From: Leptoclinus maculatus
Taxonomy: Eukaryota; Chordata; Actinopteri; Perciformes; Stichaeidae
Length of the DNA stretch: 64,000 nucleotides
Direction: 5' to 3'
Assembly (NCBI GenBank): GCA_032191485.1
Contig: JAVDOI010000004.1
Location: 20,240,443 to 20,304,442, forward strand
This document shows positions 23,048 to 36,035 of this stretch, piece by piece; position 1 is the stretch's first letter, and the number at the start of each line of letters is the position of its first letter. Under the pieces are notes generated by a model, which was not told the origin of the DNA, searched no databases, and saw only the letters and a program-made list of their open reading frames with translations. The position numbers were made by a program, and so were the translations under genes.

Positions 23048-26000
23048 CCTCACAGATTTGCTGTCCTTACTCTGACAATGTTTTTGTCATTCTTCAATTG
23101 TTTCATGTACCATACCCAAACTTTGTCATTTCTACTCATGAATACTAGCTGGAAAGAATGAGAGCTGCTGGCATCAAAAAAGGGCCACTTATTAATGTAA
23201 CATGGGGAAAGTGACCTACCATAATTGGCACTTCTTTATCACCTTGGAAACTGCAGGCATATTTCCTTCCTTGAGTTGAAAGTCCCTCTCCATTTTTCCT
23301 GCTCTCTCTGACACACTTTTTTTCCCCTCTGCCTCCATTGCATTCATATCAAATCATCCGTGTGAAGTAGTGACTGAGTGCAAGCTAATTATGACAAAGA
23401 CACACGGGAAAAGAGGGAGAGGAGTGACCAGTCTGGCCAACTCTCCACTGCCCAATTACACTGCAGTCGGATAGCTGCCCCTGGCTGACTGGAGCACCAA
23501 TTAACATCCACAGTGAGAGGCTTTAGGAAACCTCTCTCTCAGTCCTGCGGTCCTGCGACCTCATATTCACCCGGGCATCGCTGTATATTAACAGCCAGCC
23601 AATGAGACCATAATGGGATCACACCCAGGCAAGAGGGTGTAAAGTACAACACATCCCTCAGGACAGAACTTTGGCACAACATACTGGCTGGAAATCCTCC
23701 CTGAGCTCTGATAGACAATTTTGTATTATGGAGCTCACAAAACTGCAGTGCAGTTTGAGCCTGTGCCAAATGGGGACTGGTACTCTAAGGTCAAAGGTTC
23801 ACTCTTTACCTTCCAACGCTATATTTGCTGGAAGCCGAGAGGTGCAGTTGAAAGTTACAGTAGCTCTGAAAGTTAGTAAGCGGACCTTTTTGAGTTTACG
23901 TTTGGTTACACTTTTCCCAAAGGTCAAGAATAAACATTTATGCTCAGAAATGTACCCTCCAGTATTTATATGAGCTGGTCCACTGTTTTCTTTCTGAAGT
24001 TTCTTTTCTGGCACACTGGAATACATTTTTCCATGAGATTTAGGTGATTTCACTTTAGTTCGGGTCTGGTCTGTTCGTGTCTAGACTGGATTTTTATGAC
24101 AAATAAACAACTCATTCAATTGACAGTTTTAATGACCTCTTGATGACCTCCATGCGTCATCAATACAAGGGACCATGTGGGAAAATCAAAACCAAGTTTA
24201 TTCTAATGACTTATAGCCAGTCTTGCTGTGTGTTCCTGCGCCGTGTGTTTATTTAACCTCTCTGAAAAAAGGTAGCAGCTAGAGCATTATTAGTCGAGAC
24301 TGTAACTGAACCTCATATGTCATTAAATATGATGGACAGATATAAACAGGATAATGATGAGGTGTGTGTTACGAGGGGTAAACAGCAGTTGCCGTTAGTG
24401 TGGTCACTTTTTAATGAGAAACTGCTGAAAATTTTCAATGTGTACCACAAGCACAACACACCTGAAGCAAGCAGTCGTTTAATTAGACACTCAACAGAAA
24501 ATGAAAAACTATTTTGGTAATCGATAACTCATCTAAGTCTTAGTTGTTATACTGAATATCACTGAATAATATATTACTGAATATCACATATCTACTGTCA
24601 CACAATCCTGTGGTTTGCCTGCTTTGTGGTGACGCTACAAAGAGGTCTGTGTATGGTGTTTTGGTTCGTAGCAGAGTTGAATGATAGTCTAGGGTTCCAA
24701 TTTTTAACATGTTATTTGTGTTACCTTTAGTTTAGGTCATTTTATTCAATTTTTATTCTTCTGTCATTCTTTCTTAACCAGGTAATCAGGGTGCACTTAT
24801 TACTGTAGATGTACACAAAGATGTATATGACCATTTTCTGACATTCAAGCTCCATATATCAGGCTGAAACCCGGATTTTACGAAGGTGCGGGGAAAGATT
24901 CTTGTGAGCAGAAGTGAGCACAAAATCCTGATTTTGTGTGACACGCTCAGTGTAGAATCTGTTCTCACATTTTGGCTAACAAGCTTCAGAAAGACACATT
25001 CAGGAGGACAGGATGACACTTCCAGGTCAGATCCAATGTTTTTTTTTCTCTGCTAGCAGGTGGAATTTGTATGCAAGGGATACACGCTTTGGATTTATTA
25101 CTCATTGGTTGATGAGTAGTTTTGTCAGTATGCTGCAGTTTAGATGCATTTCCAAACGTGTGCACACACACGCACAAACAAACCCAAATACACATGCAAA
25201 TATACGCACAGATTATACACCACATACACATCACTCTGTAAGTATGTATAACAATTGTAAAAAAAAAAGAACAATGAAGAAATTCCTGGCAAATAAGCAA
25301 TATATATAAATTAATATATGTTTAATATTATATTATATATAGCACATTCTTAGACGTTAACTTGCTACATATCTCATTTTAACAGTTCAGGAAGAACAAC
25401 TAAACGGGTTTGAAAAACAGGTAAAACAGGTAGTCTGCAGCTTTGTTAACATCTTATAAAAACAGCTACAGTATTATGCTTTGTAGCTGTTTTACTTTTT
25501 TGTAATATTGGTCAGTGTCACTGATCAATTCCATTATAGTTATAAAGCTCAAAATTATAGTTTGACTCATGCTTCTGATGTTGCTCAACACTGACTGACA
25601 TGATAAAAAATAAGAAATTGCAGGCGAGAGCACAAAGTGTTCCCTCTCTCACTGCAGAGATCAGTGTCATCTGAACAGCATGTGGAGATGTGGAGAGATA
25701 TGCTCTTTCTTTCCATCTATCTTTCTATCTATCTATCCATCCATCCATCCATCCATCTTTCTCTTTCTCTTTCTCTCTCCTAATCGATCTTTGGCAAAGC
25801 TCCTGCAGTAATTCTGCATTTAAAATTATTAAAATAAGCATGAATGTTCAGGTTAAATTATTGCCAACGCTAAATTACATATTATTTAATAAATATGTTT
25901 TACACAAGAAAACTAAATAGCTAATAACTACCCTTTGGCAGTTACTCGGCCACCGTGTACTCTCCTATAATGTCACATACAAATGTGATTTACTTTGTGA

Positions 26001-26289
26001 TTTGGTGGTTTCGTTCCAATATATAATCTAATTTTCTTTTTGTTTTGATTTGATTGGACCAGATTCTTTGGTGTCTGCCCTGAAGCCCTGGTGTGTGTGG
26101 GCAGAGGACCCTTATCTGAGTTTTTCTTTTGATGGCATAAAAATCCCTTCTTGCTATCTCCTTCATCTCACTTACAGCCATGCCAAAATGTCCAGTGGAA
26201 CTGGTGTTTAAGCCTAAATACAGTATGTATAATGTTTTGTATGCTCAATTTCTATGTTTCCCAATGTGAATACATTTTTTTTAGAGAGT
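23048..26289. other. intergenic DNA, nothing recognised
   Basis: AT-rich with a tata/ttatat stretch at 25300-25342 and the compound microsatellite at 25710-25779. No exon or RNA gene seen. 23380-23600 is less AT-rich and could be conserved non-coding sequence, but that cannot be judged here. Confidence 0.5.
25710..25779. repeat. compound (ATCT)n(ATCC)n(TTTCTC)n microsatellite
   Basis: Tetranucleotide ATCT, then six or so ATCC, then pyrimidine TTTCTC copies. Confidence 0.9.
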
Positions 26290-27480
26290 TGCTTTTTCTC
26301 CTGTTTCTCTCCAGTTTGTTGGAGGGGGACAGGAGAATCAGGCCATCAGCAAACATTAGACATTTTACTTCTGTGTCCTGCAGAGTCACATCAGGGACTG
26401 GTGACTTATTTATGTGTTGTAGAGATTTGGGCTCATATTGTAGCCGTGTTTCACCTCACAGTACTGTGTGAAGTAATTTGGTTCTTTTTTACAATCGAGC
26501 AAAAAAAGCCCAAAAAGAGCCCTTCATGCCAAATACAGTCAGTGAAATATACAAATCATGAAAACATTCGATTTTTATTTTGGTGTACATGTGTGTCAAT
26601 GGGAGTGGTGAGGGTGATGGTCAGGAATATATTCAATCTGACTTTTATGTTGGATATTGTGGTCATTGAGGAATTCAACTATACAGCAGTTGATGAGGCT
26701 GCAGAGCACCTTTCCCATACAGCTAGTGACACAAATCCCTCTGTTATTCTGAGGGTCAAATGTGTCCCCACTTTTAAATATAGGTGTAATAACAACATTG
26801 TTCCAACGCTGAGAAAACTATCCCACACTCAGAATTAGATTGAATAGTTTTAGAATAGACGATTCAAATAATTCTGTATATTTTAGTATTTCATCAGGCC
26901 CACATGCTTTTTTGCTTTTCTTTCATTATCAATGCTGTATTTTGTAGTTCTTTAAGAATTTGTTTGGTCTCTTGAGTCAGTTCTTGGTGGTGTTGTTCCA
27001 AATAAGGTTTGAAAATGTTCAGTCCACATGTCTCCATCCTGTATGACCAGCTCCTCAGGCTCAGACTGAGAGATAAAGCTCCACTGGTTCTTTTTTGTTG
27101 TTTTTCTTTTATTTGTACCTAGTTTAAAGTCAGCTTTATTTGCTTTTCTCTTGAATATTGAATTCATATTTTGCACAGCAATGCATATGCCTTCAGTAGA
27201 TGCAGGGTAACGAGATTATGTGTCTGCAAGCAAGTGGTAGGGATATAGGCCGAGGAGTGGCTGCTCATGTGTCCCAGCTGTATCCTGAGGCTCCCATCTC
27301 TGTTCTCTGTGTCCTCCTTCATCTTGATCCTCTGGGCCTGCAGACTGGTGTTCTTCTCCTCGAGGGTTTAGGTGGTCTGTCTGAGGTCATCAATGCTCTC
27401 TTGATTTGTTGGAGCTCTTCTCACAGTTGCTGGAGGTTGTTGAGTCCTGTGAGGTATCAGTTCTCTGAACTCGGTGAAGT
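26290..27480 (-). mobile_element. decayed non-LTR retrotransposon (LINE) reverse transcriptase fragment
   Basis: Minus-strand reading gives, in order, a linker before the RT (SEPEELVIQDGDMWTEHFQT near 27060-27000), KKACGPDEILKYTELF (about 26920-26870), WNNVVITPIFKSGDTFDPQN then NRGICVTSCMGKVLCSLIN (about 26800-26700), and after an internal deletion DTEVKCLMFADGLILLSPS (26375-26325). These are RT-domain motifs of a teleost LINE; I would place it loosely with the Jockey/I group but cannot assign a clade. Several stops, frameshifts and a missing middle make it inactive. The catalytic FADD reads FADG. Confidence 0.75.
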
Positions 27481-27822
27481 CCAGCTACAGTGAAAAAAAG
27501 ACTTTCTCTTCAGGGTTGAGGGGTGAGTGCAGTCAGGGTCTTTCTTCTCTGGTGGTTCTCTCTCCTCCTTTTGTTCTGTACTCGGTCCTCGGCTATTCTG
27601 CCGTCACGGTCGATTCCCTCTTTGAAGGTGTGCATGTAGCTATTACAAATATCATTTTCCATAACTGTGGATGTTTGATGTGGAAGATCAGGTTATTTTG
27701 TACTTATCTTGACATTGAGGATGATGTAAACTGCATAAAGGCATTCAGGGTTTTCATATAGGGTCTTTTGTTTATGTTTCTTCTTGGCCTGCACACTTCA
27801 TATTCCATTTGTCTGCATTCTG

Positions 27823-27823
<1 letters not shown>

Positions 27824-27887
<64 letters not shown>

Positions 27888-27892
27888 TGTGT

Positions 27893-27923
<31 letters not shown>
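27824..27923. repeat. (TG)n microsatellite, about 100 bp
   Basis: TG dinucleotides with two CTG interruptions near 27887 and 27897. Upstream is the LINE relic. Confidence 0.95.
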
Positions 27924-30900
27924 GTGGTCTCCATGGCGACTGATGCTACCAACTAGCAACTGTCAGTGCTTTCTAGTAGTCTATCCTCTACATACCTTTA
28001 GACATCTTTTTTTCTCTCTCTCACTCTCTCTTTGCTCGATTTCTTCCTCTTCTTGTCTTTTTCTTCTGACAAGATCCAGGTCACAGTCTGAGCAAAAATA
28101 ACTACTTTTTTTATCATGGCACTCCGCTCCCTTTTCATGTGTTACACGAAACTGATGGATCATTAGGCTGATACTTACTTTTTTTGCAGCTCTTTCACAG
28201 GATTTCACAAAAATGTTAAGTTTTTCCAGGAAGAATGTTTATCGGGCACTAAAACAATACAACAAAATGATTGATAGAGTGCGCAGATAAATATAAAGAC
28301 ATAAGTAGAGTACACATATCTCACTTAATACCTGCCACATCATCTCAGTTTTTGCTCTGAGAAAGCGTTTTCAATATTAAAGTTGTGTAAATATTCGGAT
28401 AAATTCGGTGTGTAATCAATACCGGATGGCCTGCAGTGTCCCTTTTGCACTATAGATGAACATTTGAAGGCATCCAAGTACTATGAAACCTTTTTCAGAG
28501 TAGCCGAGACAGATTGTTGCACATGGTGTGAGTGAGACTGATGGTCATAACTGAGTGTGGACAGAAGACTTTGTCAGCTGGTTCAGTAATGAGTCAGCCT
28601 GTTTGCACAAGTGTATTTTTAGCCTGTCATCCAGACAGCAGAAACACTGAATATTGTCTCACTGCTATGAGAGAACTGATCACTGCAGGTGACAACCAAA
28701 TGTGATAAAGTGGTGCAAAATTCAACAGCATACCAACAACCCTGCAGAGTGACAGCCAAGCTGTTATGTTCTTTTTATACGTTATTTTGTCCCAAGGATA
28801 GAGTGGAAAGAATAACTGTACTGAAAGCTCTTACCCTGACCCAGTTGAGTTTATTAGACTTAACACCATCATACTATATATTCTTTAGTGACACGAGAGA
28901 CGTTCACTTCATTTGACACACTTTGGGTTGGAAATTCTACCAGGAAGATTTATGTGTATATGTACAGTGATGTTAATATTACTTTAGAAGCTATTTCTGG
29001 ATCTGATTCTATATCAAATAGCAGAACATCTGTTGGCATGTGTTTCTGTACCTGCAAAAAAATCACATCCATAGCCCTTGAGAGGTGTTTATTTTCATGT
29101 TCACATTTCTTCTTGCTTTTACCTGTGTCAGTGGAAAACTTTATGTGTGCAGCTTGATGTACTGAAGATGCATATTTAGAATAAAATTGGAGCCTCGTAT
29201 TTATCAGGTGGTAGGTTAGAGAGAGATACGCAAAAAAGTCATAACGGAGGCCCTCTTCATATACGTCTTTAATGGCAGGACTGAACCGGCAGGGGAACAG
29301 AGAAGGACTGAGATAAACATGAGGAACATGTAAATATCACTTTAAGCCAGTCTCACTGTGAATTGAGGATTTTCCATTTAAAAGTACAAGCAGCATAGAA
29401 CAGACAATCAGAATGACTGCAGAGCTGCTGGCAAGGGGCTAATGAGGAAGAAAGCAGAGCAACAGCAACAGAATAAACACCAAACAAAAATGCTTTGTTG
29501 GCAAGTTTTCCGTGATTGCTGAACTGGTACATGCAATTTTCAGTGTGCTATTTTGCAGGACTGAGTGGGCTGGTGGGCTGGAGGACAAGGCCTGTGTGAA
29601 ATAAAACTTATAAAACAGCACTCAAAAAAACATGTGAGATTTTAGTACTGTGGCCAGCTGGCTGCACAGAAAGTGCTGCCAAGGTTTTAAAAACAAGGCT
29701 TGTAAATGAAAATGATGAAGATGAAAAAAGTTTAGATTTACTCAATTGCACCACAATTCATTTATGTGTGCAGCTTGATGTGCTAAAGATGCATATTTAG
29801 AATAGATTGTTAAAAAATCCACAATTTCAGTATTATAGTTTTAGAGAATAATAGATGACAAAGCAAATCTCAGAGTTAATGTAACCTACAGCAATAAAGT
29901 TTAATTTATTTTTGAATGAAAAGTGAAAATATCAGGAGAGACTGGTGGTCAGATTGTTACTGTAGTTTTAATTTAAAAAAAAAAAAAATGTCTCTTTTTT
30001 CCGGGTCCCACTGCAAGAGAATAATGTTTTTTATAAACTAATGTGATATATGAATAATCTCCTCAACAACTTAAATTAAAATGAATAAATCCAACGTTTT
30101 AACAATAATTTCCATAAAAAACATCTTATATTTGAGCCCATATAATAATTGTCTTACAGTGGGACTAATACTGTAATTTATGTCAAGGAACTGAGTTCTT
30201 CTTCCACCACTAGAAAATCTCTTTAATCATGTAGTACGTATGATAAATCTGTCAAAACAGACATGGGACACTGGATGAAAACTTTCATATTGAACTAAAC
30301 AACAGTGTGTGAAAGGTAAACAGGATGAGAGAGGGAGACAAAGAGAGATAACAAAGGGGAGGGATGAAGAGGGAGAGAGGAAGGTTGTGAAGTTGTGAAT
30401 GTCATCAATTCAGAAATGTATGTCAGTGTGTTAGGAAGGAGTGATACAACTTTAGAGAGCAGTGTGAGACATTAAACAAAAGAACAGATGGCCAATGAAA
30501 GGTAAACAGCAGATTAGATGAATAATAGGAAGGAGCGAAGAGAGGAGGATGTTTGTCAAAAGAGAGGTAAAAAGGGGGAATGAGACAAAGCACAATAGAG
30601 AGATAAAAAGAGAGAATGTTGGGATATAATTTATGGAAAATCGATTATCTTTTTAATTATGTGTGGCCCCTGAATTGCTCAGGGATCACTGTGTGTAACC
30701 ATGCAATTAACAGTCCTGTGAACTGTTCAATACAACATTCAGAAGCACATCCATACGGTACACATCCATACGTACAACTACAGACTGACAAAAGTTCAAA
30801 ATCATGCATTTAGCCTGTAATTGTACTGATACGCTATAAAATACAGATCACTGTAGACAGTCTTTGTGTTCTAAAGAGCTGTAGTCAATTTATTCATGAA

Positions 30901-30964
30901 CGTTATGTAGCAGAGAGCTACCTTACATTAAAACCAGTTACAGTTAAAAACTATCCACCACCTT
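27924..30964. other. intergenic DNA, nothing recognised
   Basis: No gene seen. AT-rich around 29880-30180. The words TGTGTGCAGCTTGATGTACT and TGTGTGCAGCTTGATGTGCT (29143-29162 and 29764-29783), each followed by GAAGATGCATATTTAGAATA-like sequence, form a short direct repeat about 620 bp apart. Confidence 0.5.
30310..30620. repeat. purine-rich (GA-rich) low-complexity stretch
   Basis: Loose GAGA and GGAGA runs (agagagggagacaaagagaga, gggagggatgaagagggag) spread over about 300 bp. No gene is seen. Confidence 0.6.
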
Positions 30965-31208
30965 CTTAAATTTATTTAATTTAATTTATTACACTATATT
31001 TATCCCTTTATGGGGGAAATTTTTCTCTGCATTTGACCCATCCCTGTATATAGGGAGCAGTGGGCTGCCAATGACAGGCAGCCCGGGGAGCTAGGGGTAC
31101 ACTGTCTTGCTCAGGGACACTTCGACACATGACACGTCCCAGTCAAGGATTGAACCTTCGACCTTGTAGTTACCAGACAACCCTCTTAACCCAGGGAGCC
31201 ACGGTCAG
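30965..31208 (-). mobile_element. tRNA-derived SINE
   Basis: On the minus strand the head reads GGCTGACCGTGGCTCCCTGG, with A-box-like TGGCTCCCTGGGT (31201-31189) and B box GGTTCAATCC (31157-31148), the internal RNA polymerase III promoter. The body includes CAGGGAGCAGTGGGCTGCC-type sequence as in common fish SINEs, and it ends in AT-rich sequence near 30965. Right boundary is approximate. Confidence 0.6.
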
Positions 31209-33646
31209 CCCAAATCAAGGGCTCTGACCAGTTGTTTACATGCAAATAGGAAGGTTTCTCTCTTGTAACATTGAGCATTTTACATTCATGACTGTTGTAA
31301 TTTGTGCAGTTTATGCATGGCACATCTTACTGTGACGTCACTCTGAAACCCATCTATGTGAAGAAAAAATTAAAGCATTTAATTTGAGACTTAAGTGTAG
31401 TTACAGGACCATCACTGATGGGATTGGCAAGCTTTACACTACATTTTACAGACATTTTACACAAGGTATTTTTGTATCAGAAAACAAAAATGCATAAGGC
31501 AAAAATTAGCGAAAATCTCAATGACTTAAAACAAGGAGAGAGGGTTGTTCAAACAGTGAATGTCCAGTGACTGGCCAAGAAAGACATGAAACAAATCTCT
31601 TCCAACTACTTTTTAGCTGCACCGCTCTTGTGCCTGCAAAGCTGGATGTTGGGGGTCCAGTCTACATAACATACACTGTATGCAGTCCTCTTTGTCAGCA
31701 CTAAGCAGATAACAGATAACACCTATTACATGGTGCTCTGCATGGACATCATGTTACTGTTTGGAAGAACTGGGCTGTGTGCTTGTTAATGGATTGTTCC
31801 ATTTCATGAGCAGCAACAAAGCTCCCCTCAGACTACAGCAGTGCCTCCTGTAGGCCGCCCACATGATCTGTGTAGCCTATTTTCTGCATCATGTGAACAG
31901 AACACAATGTACAGCAGAGTAAACTGTGTGCCTCTGTGCTGTACATCCCTCTGGCTCAGTTCCATAACGTGGAAATAGTGTCAAGCATGGGTCATCTGTC
32001 TGTCTGTCTGTTTTTGCTGTTATAAACAACCTAAGAGATACAGTAATGAAGACGTAACAATAACTTTCATTTTATCCGTGTCTAAATTTGTATCTTTCTC
32101 TCTCTGTCTCTTTCACAAACCCCATGAATAACCATTTTATCTAGCTCCATATTAAATGAATTACAGCTCTGCAACCCATACTGCCAATTTGCAGCCTCAG
32201 TTCTTAAAATTATCAGAGTTGATAATTTAGGGGAAATATGAGATTCTCTGTGAATTGCCAGGTATAAAATCCAAAGCAAGAAAAGTGACAGCCCAACAAT
32301 TGGAATGTTTGTTCAATCATTTTTTAGGGGGTTGGGGGATAAGTGTACAGCCTTTAAGCATGACCAAAGCAAATGGCCCCTCAGCCTTGCCAGACCACCA
32401 TGAGCAAAGCAAAAACAACTTTGTGGGCAGGCTAAGTGCGTATGACAAATGACAAAACATACAACAACAAATATGATGTTCTGCCGCTTTCTGATACGAA
32501 GGCATGTTGCCCAAACCACTGAGCTGGCATGAAGTGGAATGAGAGCAGCTGCTAACAAACTGGCATTGATAAATCAAACTTCCCCTGCAGTGAATAGCAA
32601 CCATAAATAATGAGCTGTGACCAAAGTTATGTCACTCAATTAACTGGAAGCACACCAGCAACCATTTGCAATTCCAAGAAGAGACAAATACCAGCACCCT
32701 TTTAACTGCAGCCACCGTGTGTAGGAGACATGATGGGTGGTGGATGAGAATGTGTATGTTGCATTCATACAGGTATGAGGATTTGTACATTTGTTTGCGG
32801 AGCAGCTGTGTACTGTGTGCATTTGAGTCCAGGAACATACATGTATTTATGCACAGGGTGCTGATGTTTGAGATGTCTTCATAGAAATTAATAAACAATA
32901 ATACAGGTCAATGACAGCAGCTGTGCAGTGAGATCGGCTATATTGAAATTCAAAATAAGGGATCACAGAGAATGGCAGAGGTGATTGGATTGTCTGCTGA
33001 CTATCGGATCAGCTATCGTATAGTCCATCGGATTGTCTGTAGGATTGTCTATCAGCAATCACTGGCACTCTACATCCCACTAAGCCTGGCAACGCTATTT
33101 TAACAATTCACCTGTTCTTCCACACAGGATCACAACACACACTCATAAGCATTTGAGTGAGTTTGTGTAGGCAAGACTTTATGATTGTGGTGTGTGTGTG
33201 TGTGTATTTCGCACATATGGTACCAATGGGACTGTGTGTACCAGTCATAATAAATCATAGTTTCTGTGGCCAGTGTCTCTCCAGCAGAAGCCTCAGCAGA
33301 GATGAGTGGGTGGTTCAGGCTGGACGGGGTGTTGTGCCAGGGCTAGACAGGGGTTAAACAGGGCTGGCAGCCTCACTGGGGCAGACGGAGGAGGTGGCAC
33401 TGCCATGGGGGTGGTTGTACTGCTCTCCCTGTGAGATGTAGTTTGAGTGTTTTGAGGCAAGAAAGTCAGATCATTAGCAGATGTCCCTCGGCTATAACAC
33501 TGTTCTCTTCCTGTTATTAAGTCATTACTGTAAGCATTATTTTAAGCCATTGATGAAGAAACTACATGCATCACAATCGTCATGCAGTTAGGTCAGTTAG
33601 ATCAACATAATGGTAAGAGTTAAGATAAGGTACAGAGAGGTGAGAA

Positions 33647-33720
33647 GGGCAGCATTGTGGATCAGTGGTTTGCACTGTTGCCTGAGTAAAAATCTATGTG
33701 AATGTTCTCATAGTCTTCTG
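33647..33720 (+). mobile_element. SINE head fragment
   Basis: GGGCAGCATTGTGGATCAGT followed by GGTTTGCACTGTTGCCT matches the tRNA-like head of a common fish SINE (A-box-like TGGATCAGTGG). The B box and body are missing, so it is a short relic. Confidence 0.5.
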
Positions 33721-34510
33721 GTTTAAACACAGAGACAGTAGGAGACAGTGTACAGATGGAGGATTGGTCTGTTAAAATTAAGCACGAGTCACATAGACAG
33801 CGAGTCATCGAGAGAGAAAGAGACACAAAGAAAGACAGAATGAGCGATAAAATATGTTCAGCATCACCACCCACACCTTTTAATTCACTGCAGCTGACAG
33901 CTGGCATTGTGTTCATCATGAAGATATGTGGCTGTACAGAATACACAGTAACATAGAATGCACATTAGGATGCATCAGTTGGAATCCACCGTGTTCCAGT
34001 TGAGCCAAAATTAAGGCAATGTACGGTGATGTGACTGGTGTGACCGGTTCTTTATTACTGATAATAATATTCATCTTTCATTTTTTGTTGTTCCCTATTT
34101 GCATTTAAGTTCTGTAGAAGAACTGTAAGGCAAGCAGTTTAGTTTGTAATCTAATCACAACAGGGGAGGCTGAAGCACAATAAAGATGAATAGAGCACAG
34201 TGTAAAAATGATTGAATGAACTATTCTGCTCTCCAGAGACTACAATTTACCAGACTAACATAACAACATGGCTTAACAGAGACAAATAGTGCTGTTTTGC
34301 AAAACTGTAACTGCAGTGCTCAGCAGATGTTATTTTACATCACCATCAGTATGAGTCAATAGGACACATGTAGAGGAAAGCAACAGTTGTCGATGGACGG
34401 ACAGCTGGAACGTGACTGCAGGTATAAAGCGAGTCTGTGTTGTGCGTGAGATCCTAGAAAAATGTGTGACGCCACGTGCATGTCAGGTTACATTCATATT
34501 AGGATTTGAG

Positions 34511-34538
<28 letters not shown>
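34511..34538. repeat. (AC)14 microsatellite
   Basis: AC dinucleotides followed by a broken ACAC-rich tail to about 34560. Confidence 0.95.
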
Positions 34539-34541
<3 letters not shown>

Positions 34542-35904
34542 TACACACACATACACATACCAGCAGAGCATTAAAAGCACAGGAGACAAACCTGGGCAGC
34601 TTTTCAGAAGACACTGTTGCTTTAAAATGGGAACATGTGGTCTGAATTCCTCGTATGCACCAAGGTCACCTGTGTCGAAGCGAGTTACGATAAAGCCCTT
34701 TTGGGTGCATTGGAGTTCAAACAGGTAGCCTTGTCCATGTGGGGCTTTGCAATTCACTATTCATATATTGAACAAACAATCCATTGCTCCACCGCCATTG
34801 CTCATTTTAATTTCTTAAAAGCCTTTCTTCTGGCTTGGAACAACATATTCCCTGAGCAGAATGTCCCATGGATGAAATAGCTGAATATTTAAAGCAGTGT
34901 CAGTATTTTGACCGGCACCTCGCTGCTTTCTGAAGTACATTCACCTGATGGAGAGGATTCATTTTCATTAGTCATCCCTCTTGTTACACAGCAGGCTCAT
35001 ATTTGATAAAAGAAATAAGCACAAAGAGAGAAAGAGGAGTGAGATTGGAACAGCAGGCGCACTTGTGTGTTGTTTGGACACGGAATATGGGTCAAGCTAG
35101 CGGAGGCCAGACACTTTACCGGCAGCGTCAACAAAATGCCCCTCTGCCTGCCAGGAGAAATTAATCTATTCTTCAATTTTTACATCTGGCGGTGTGCGTT
35201 TGTGTGTGTATGAATTTACCACACAAAGACATGATTCTGTTTGCATCTGCTCATCCTCAGCCTGACCACAAGAGATTTTAATCAGTCAGCTGCTCACCTG
35301 CACACATCCCCCTCCTTATTTTTTTCCCCTTTTCCTCCTCTTTTTCTCTCTCTGTCATTCACAGCTTTGATGTAGTTTATGGCCTTTCCGTTCCATCTCT
35401 GACATTCATAAATGTCATTTTCTCATAAAGGGCAATTGAAATACTCTCGCAAGATATCAAAAAACTCATGAGTAACATGACCTACATTGCTGTGGCACCC
35501 CATTCCGTGCCGCAAGACTATTTTGGGATGAGCGCTTACCTGAAACTAGCGTTTAAAAAAAAACAGTGTTTTTAGTTTTTTCACCAAGCGAACATTTTTT
35601 TTGTAACCTTCCACATGATTGATGAAAACCGTCTGCCAGGGCCAAGTGTTGCACACTCTGCAACATTTAGTTGTATGTTGTGTGTGCATTAAAACATGTC
35701 AGTAAATGGTGGGATGGGCTGTTGTTTCACACTTTTTGTGCACTGTATTTAACACTGCATTTATACAACACACAGTTAACGATATATTTTTAGTTTGACT
35801 TCTATCTGTCAGACATTTAAGTGCTTGGTCAGATCTAACATAAATGCGTTTGTGTGACATGACCGTTTTTTGTACCAGGCTGTTTATTTCTGCTGTAAAG
35901 TTGG

Positions 35905-36035
35905 GCATTTAACATGGTGGTCTATGGGGATTGACTCACTTTTGGAGCATGCCCCAAGTGGCCATTTTATGAACTGCAGTTATTGGCACTTCCGTGTTTA
36001 ATTTTTTAGCACCGGAGGTTGCCGGTTAGACACAA
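35905..36035 (+). repeat. dispersed teleost repeat fragment
   Basis: AACATGGTGGTCTATGGGGA TTGACTCACTTTTGGAGC, then GAACTGCAGTTATTGGCACT TCCG and GGAGGTTGCCGGTT follow the order of a very common fish repeat. Class unknown to me. Confidence 0.55.

Larger units (their letters stand above)
31209..35904. other. intergenic DNA, little recognised
   Basis: Only the SINE fragment at 33647 and the AC run at 34511 stand out. A degenerate GGATTGTCTG/ATCGGAT pattern lies at 32988-33052. No gene seen. Confidence 0.5.

Noticed and set aside
26254..26838. 194-codon plus-strand frame
   Set aside because: It is the antisense of the LINE reverse transcriptase, which reads as recognisable RT motifs on the minus strand.
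27704..28101. Frames encoding poly(Thr-His) or poly(Cys-Val)
   Set aside because: Translations of the TG microsatellite.
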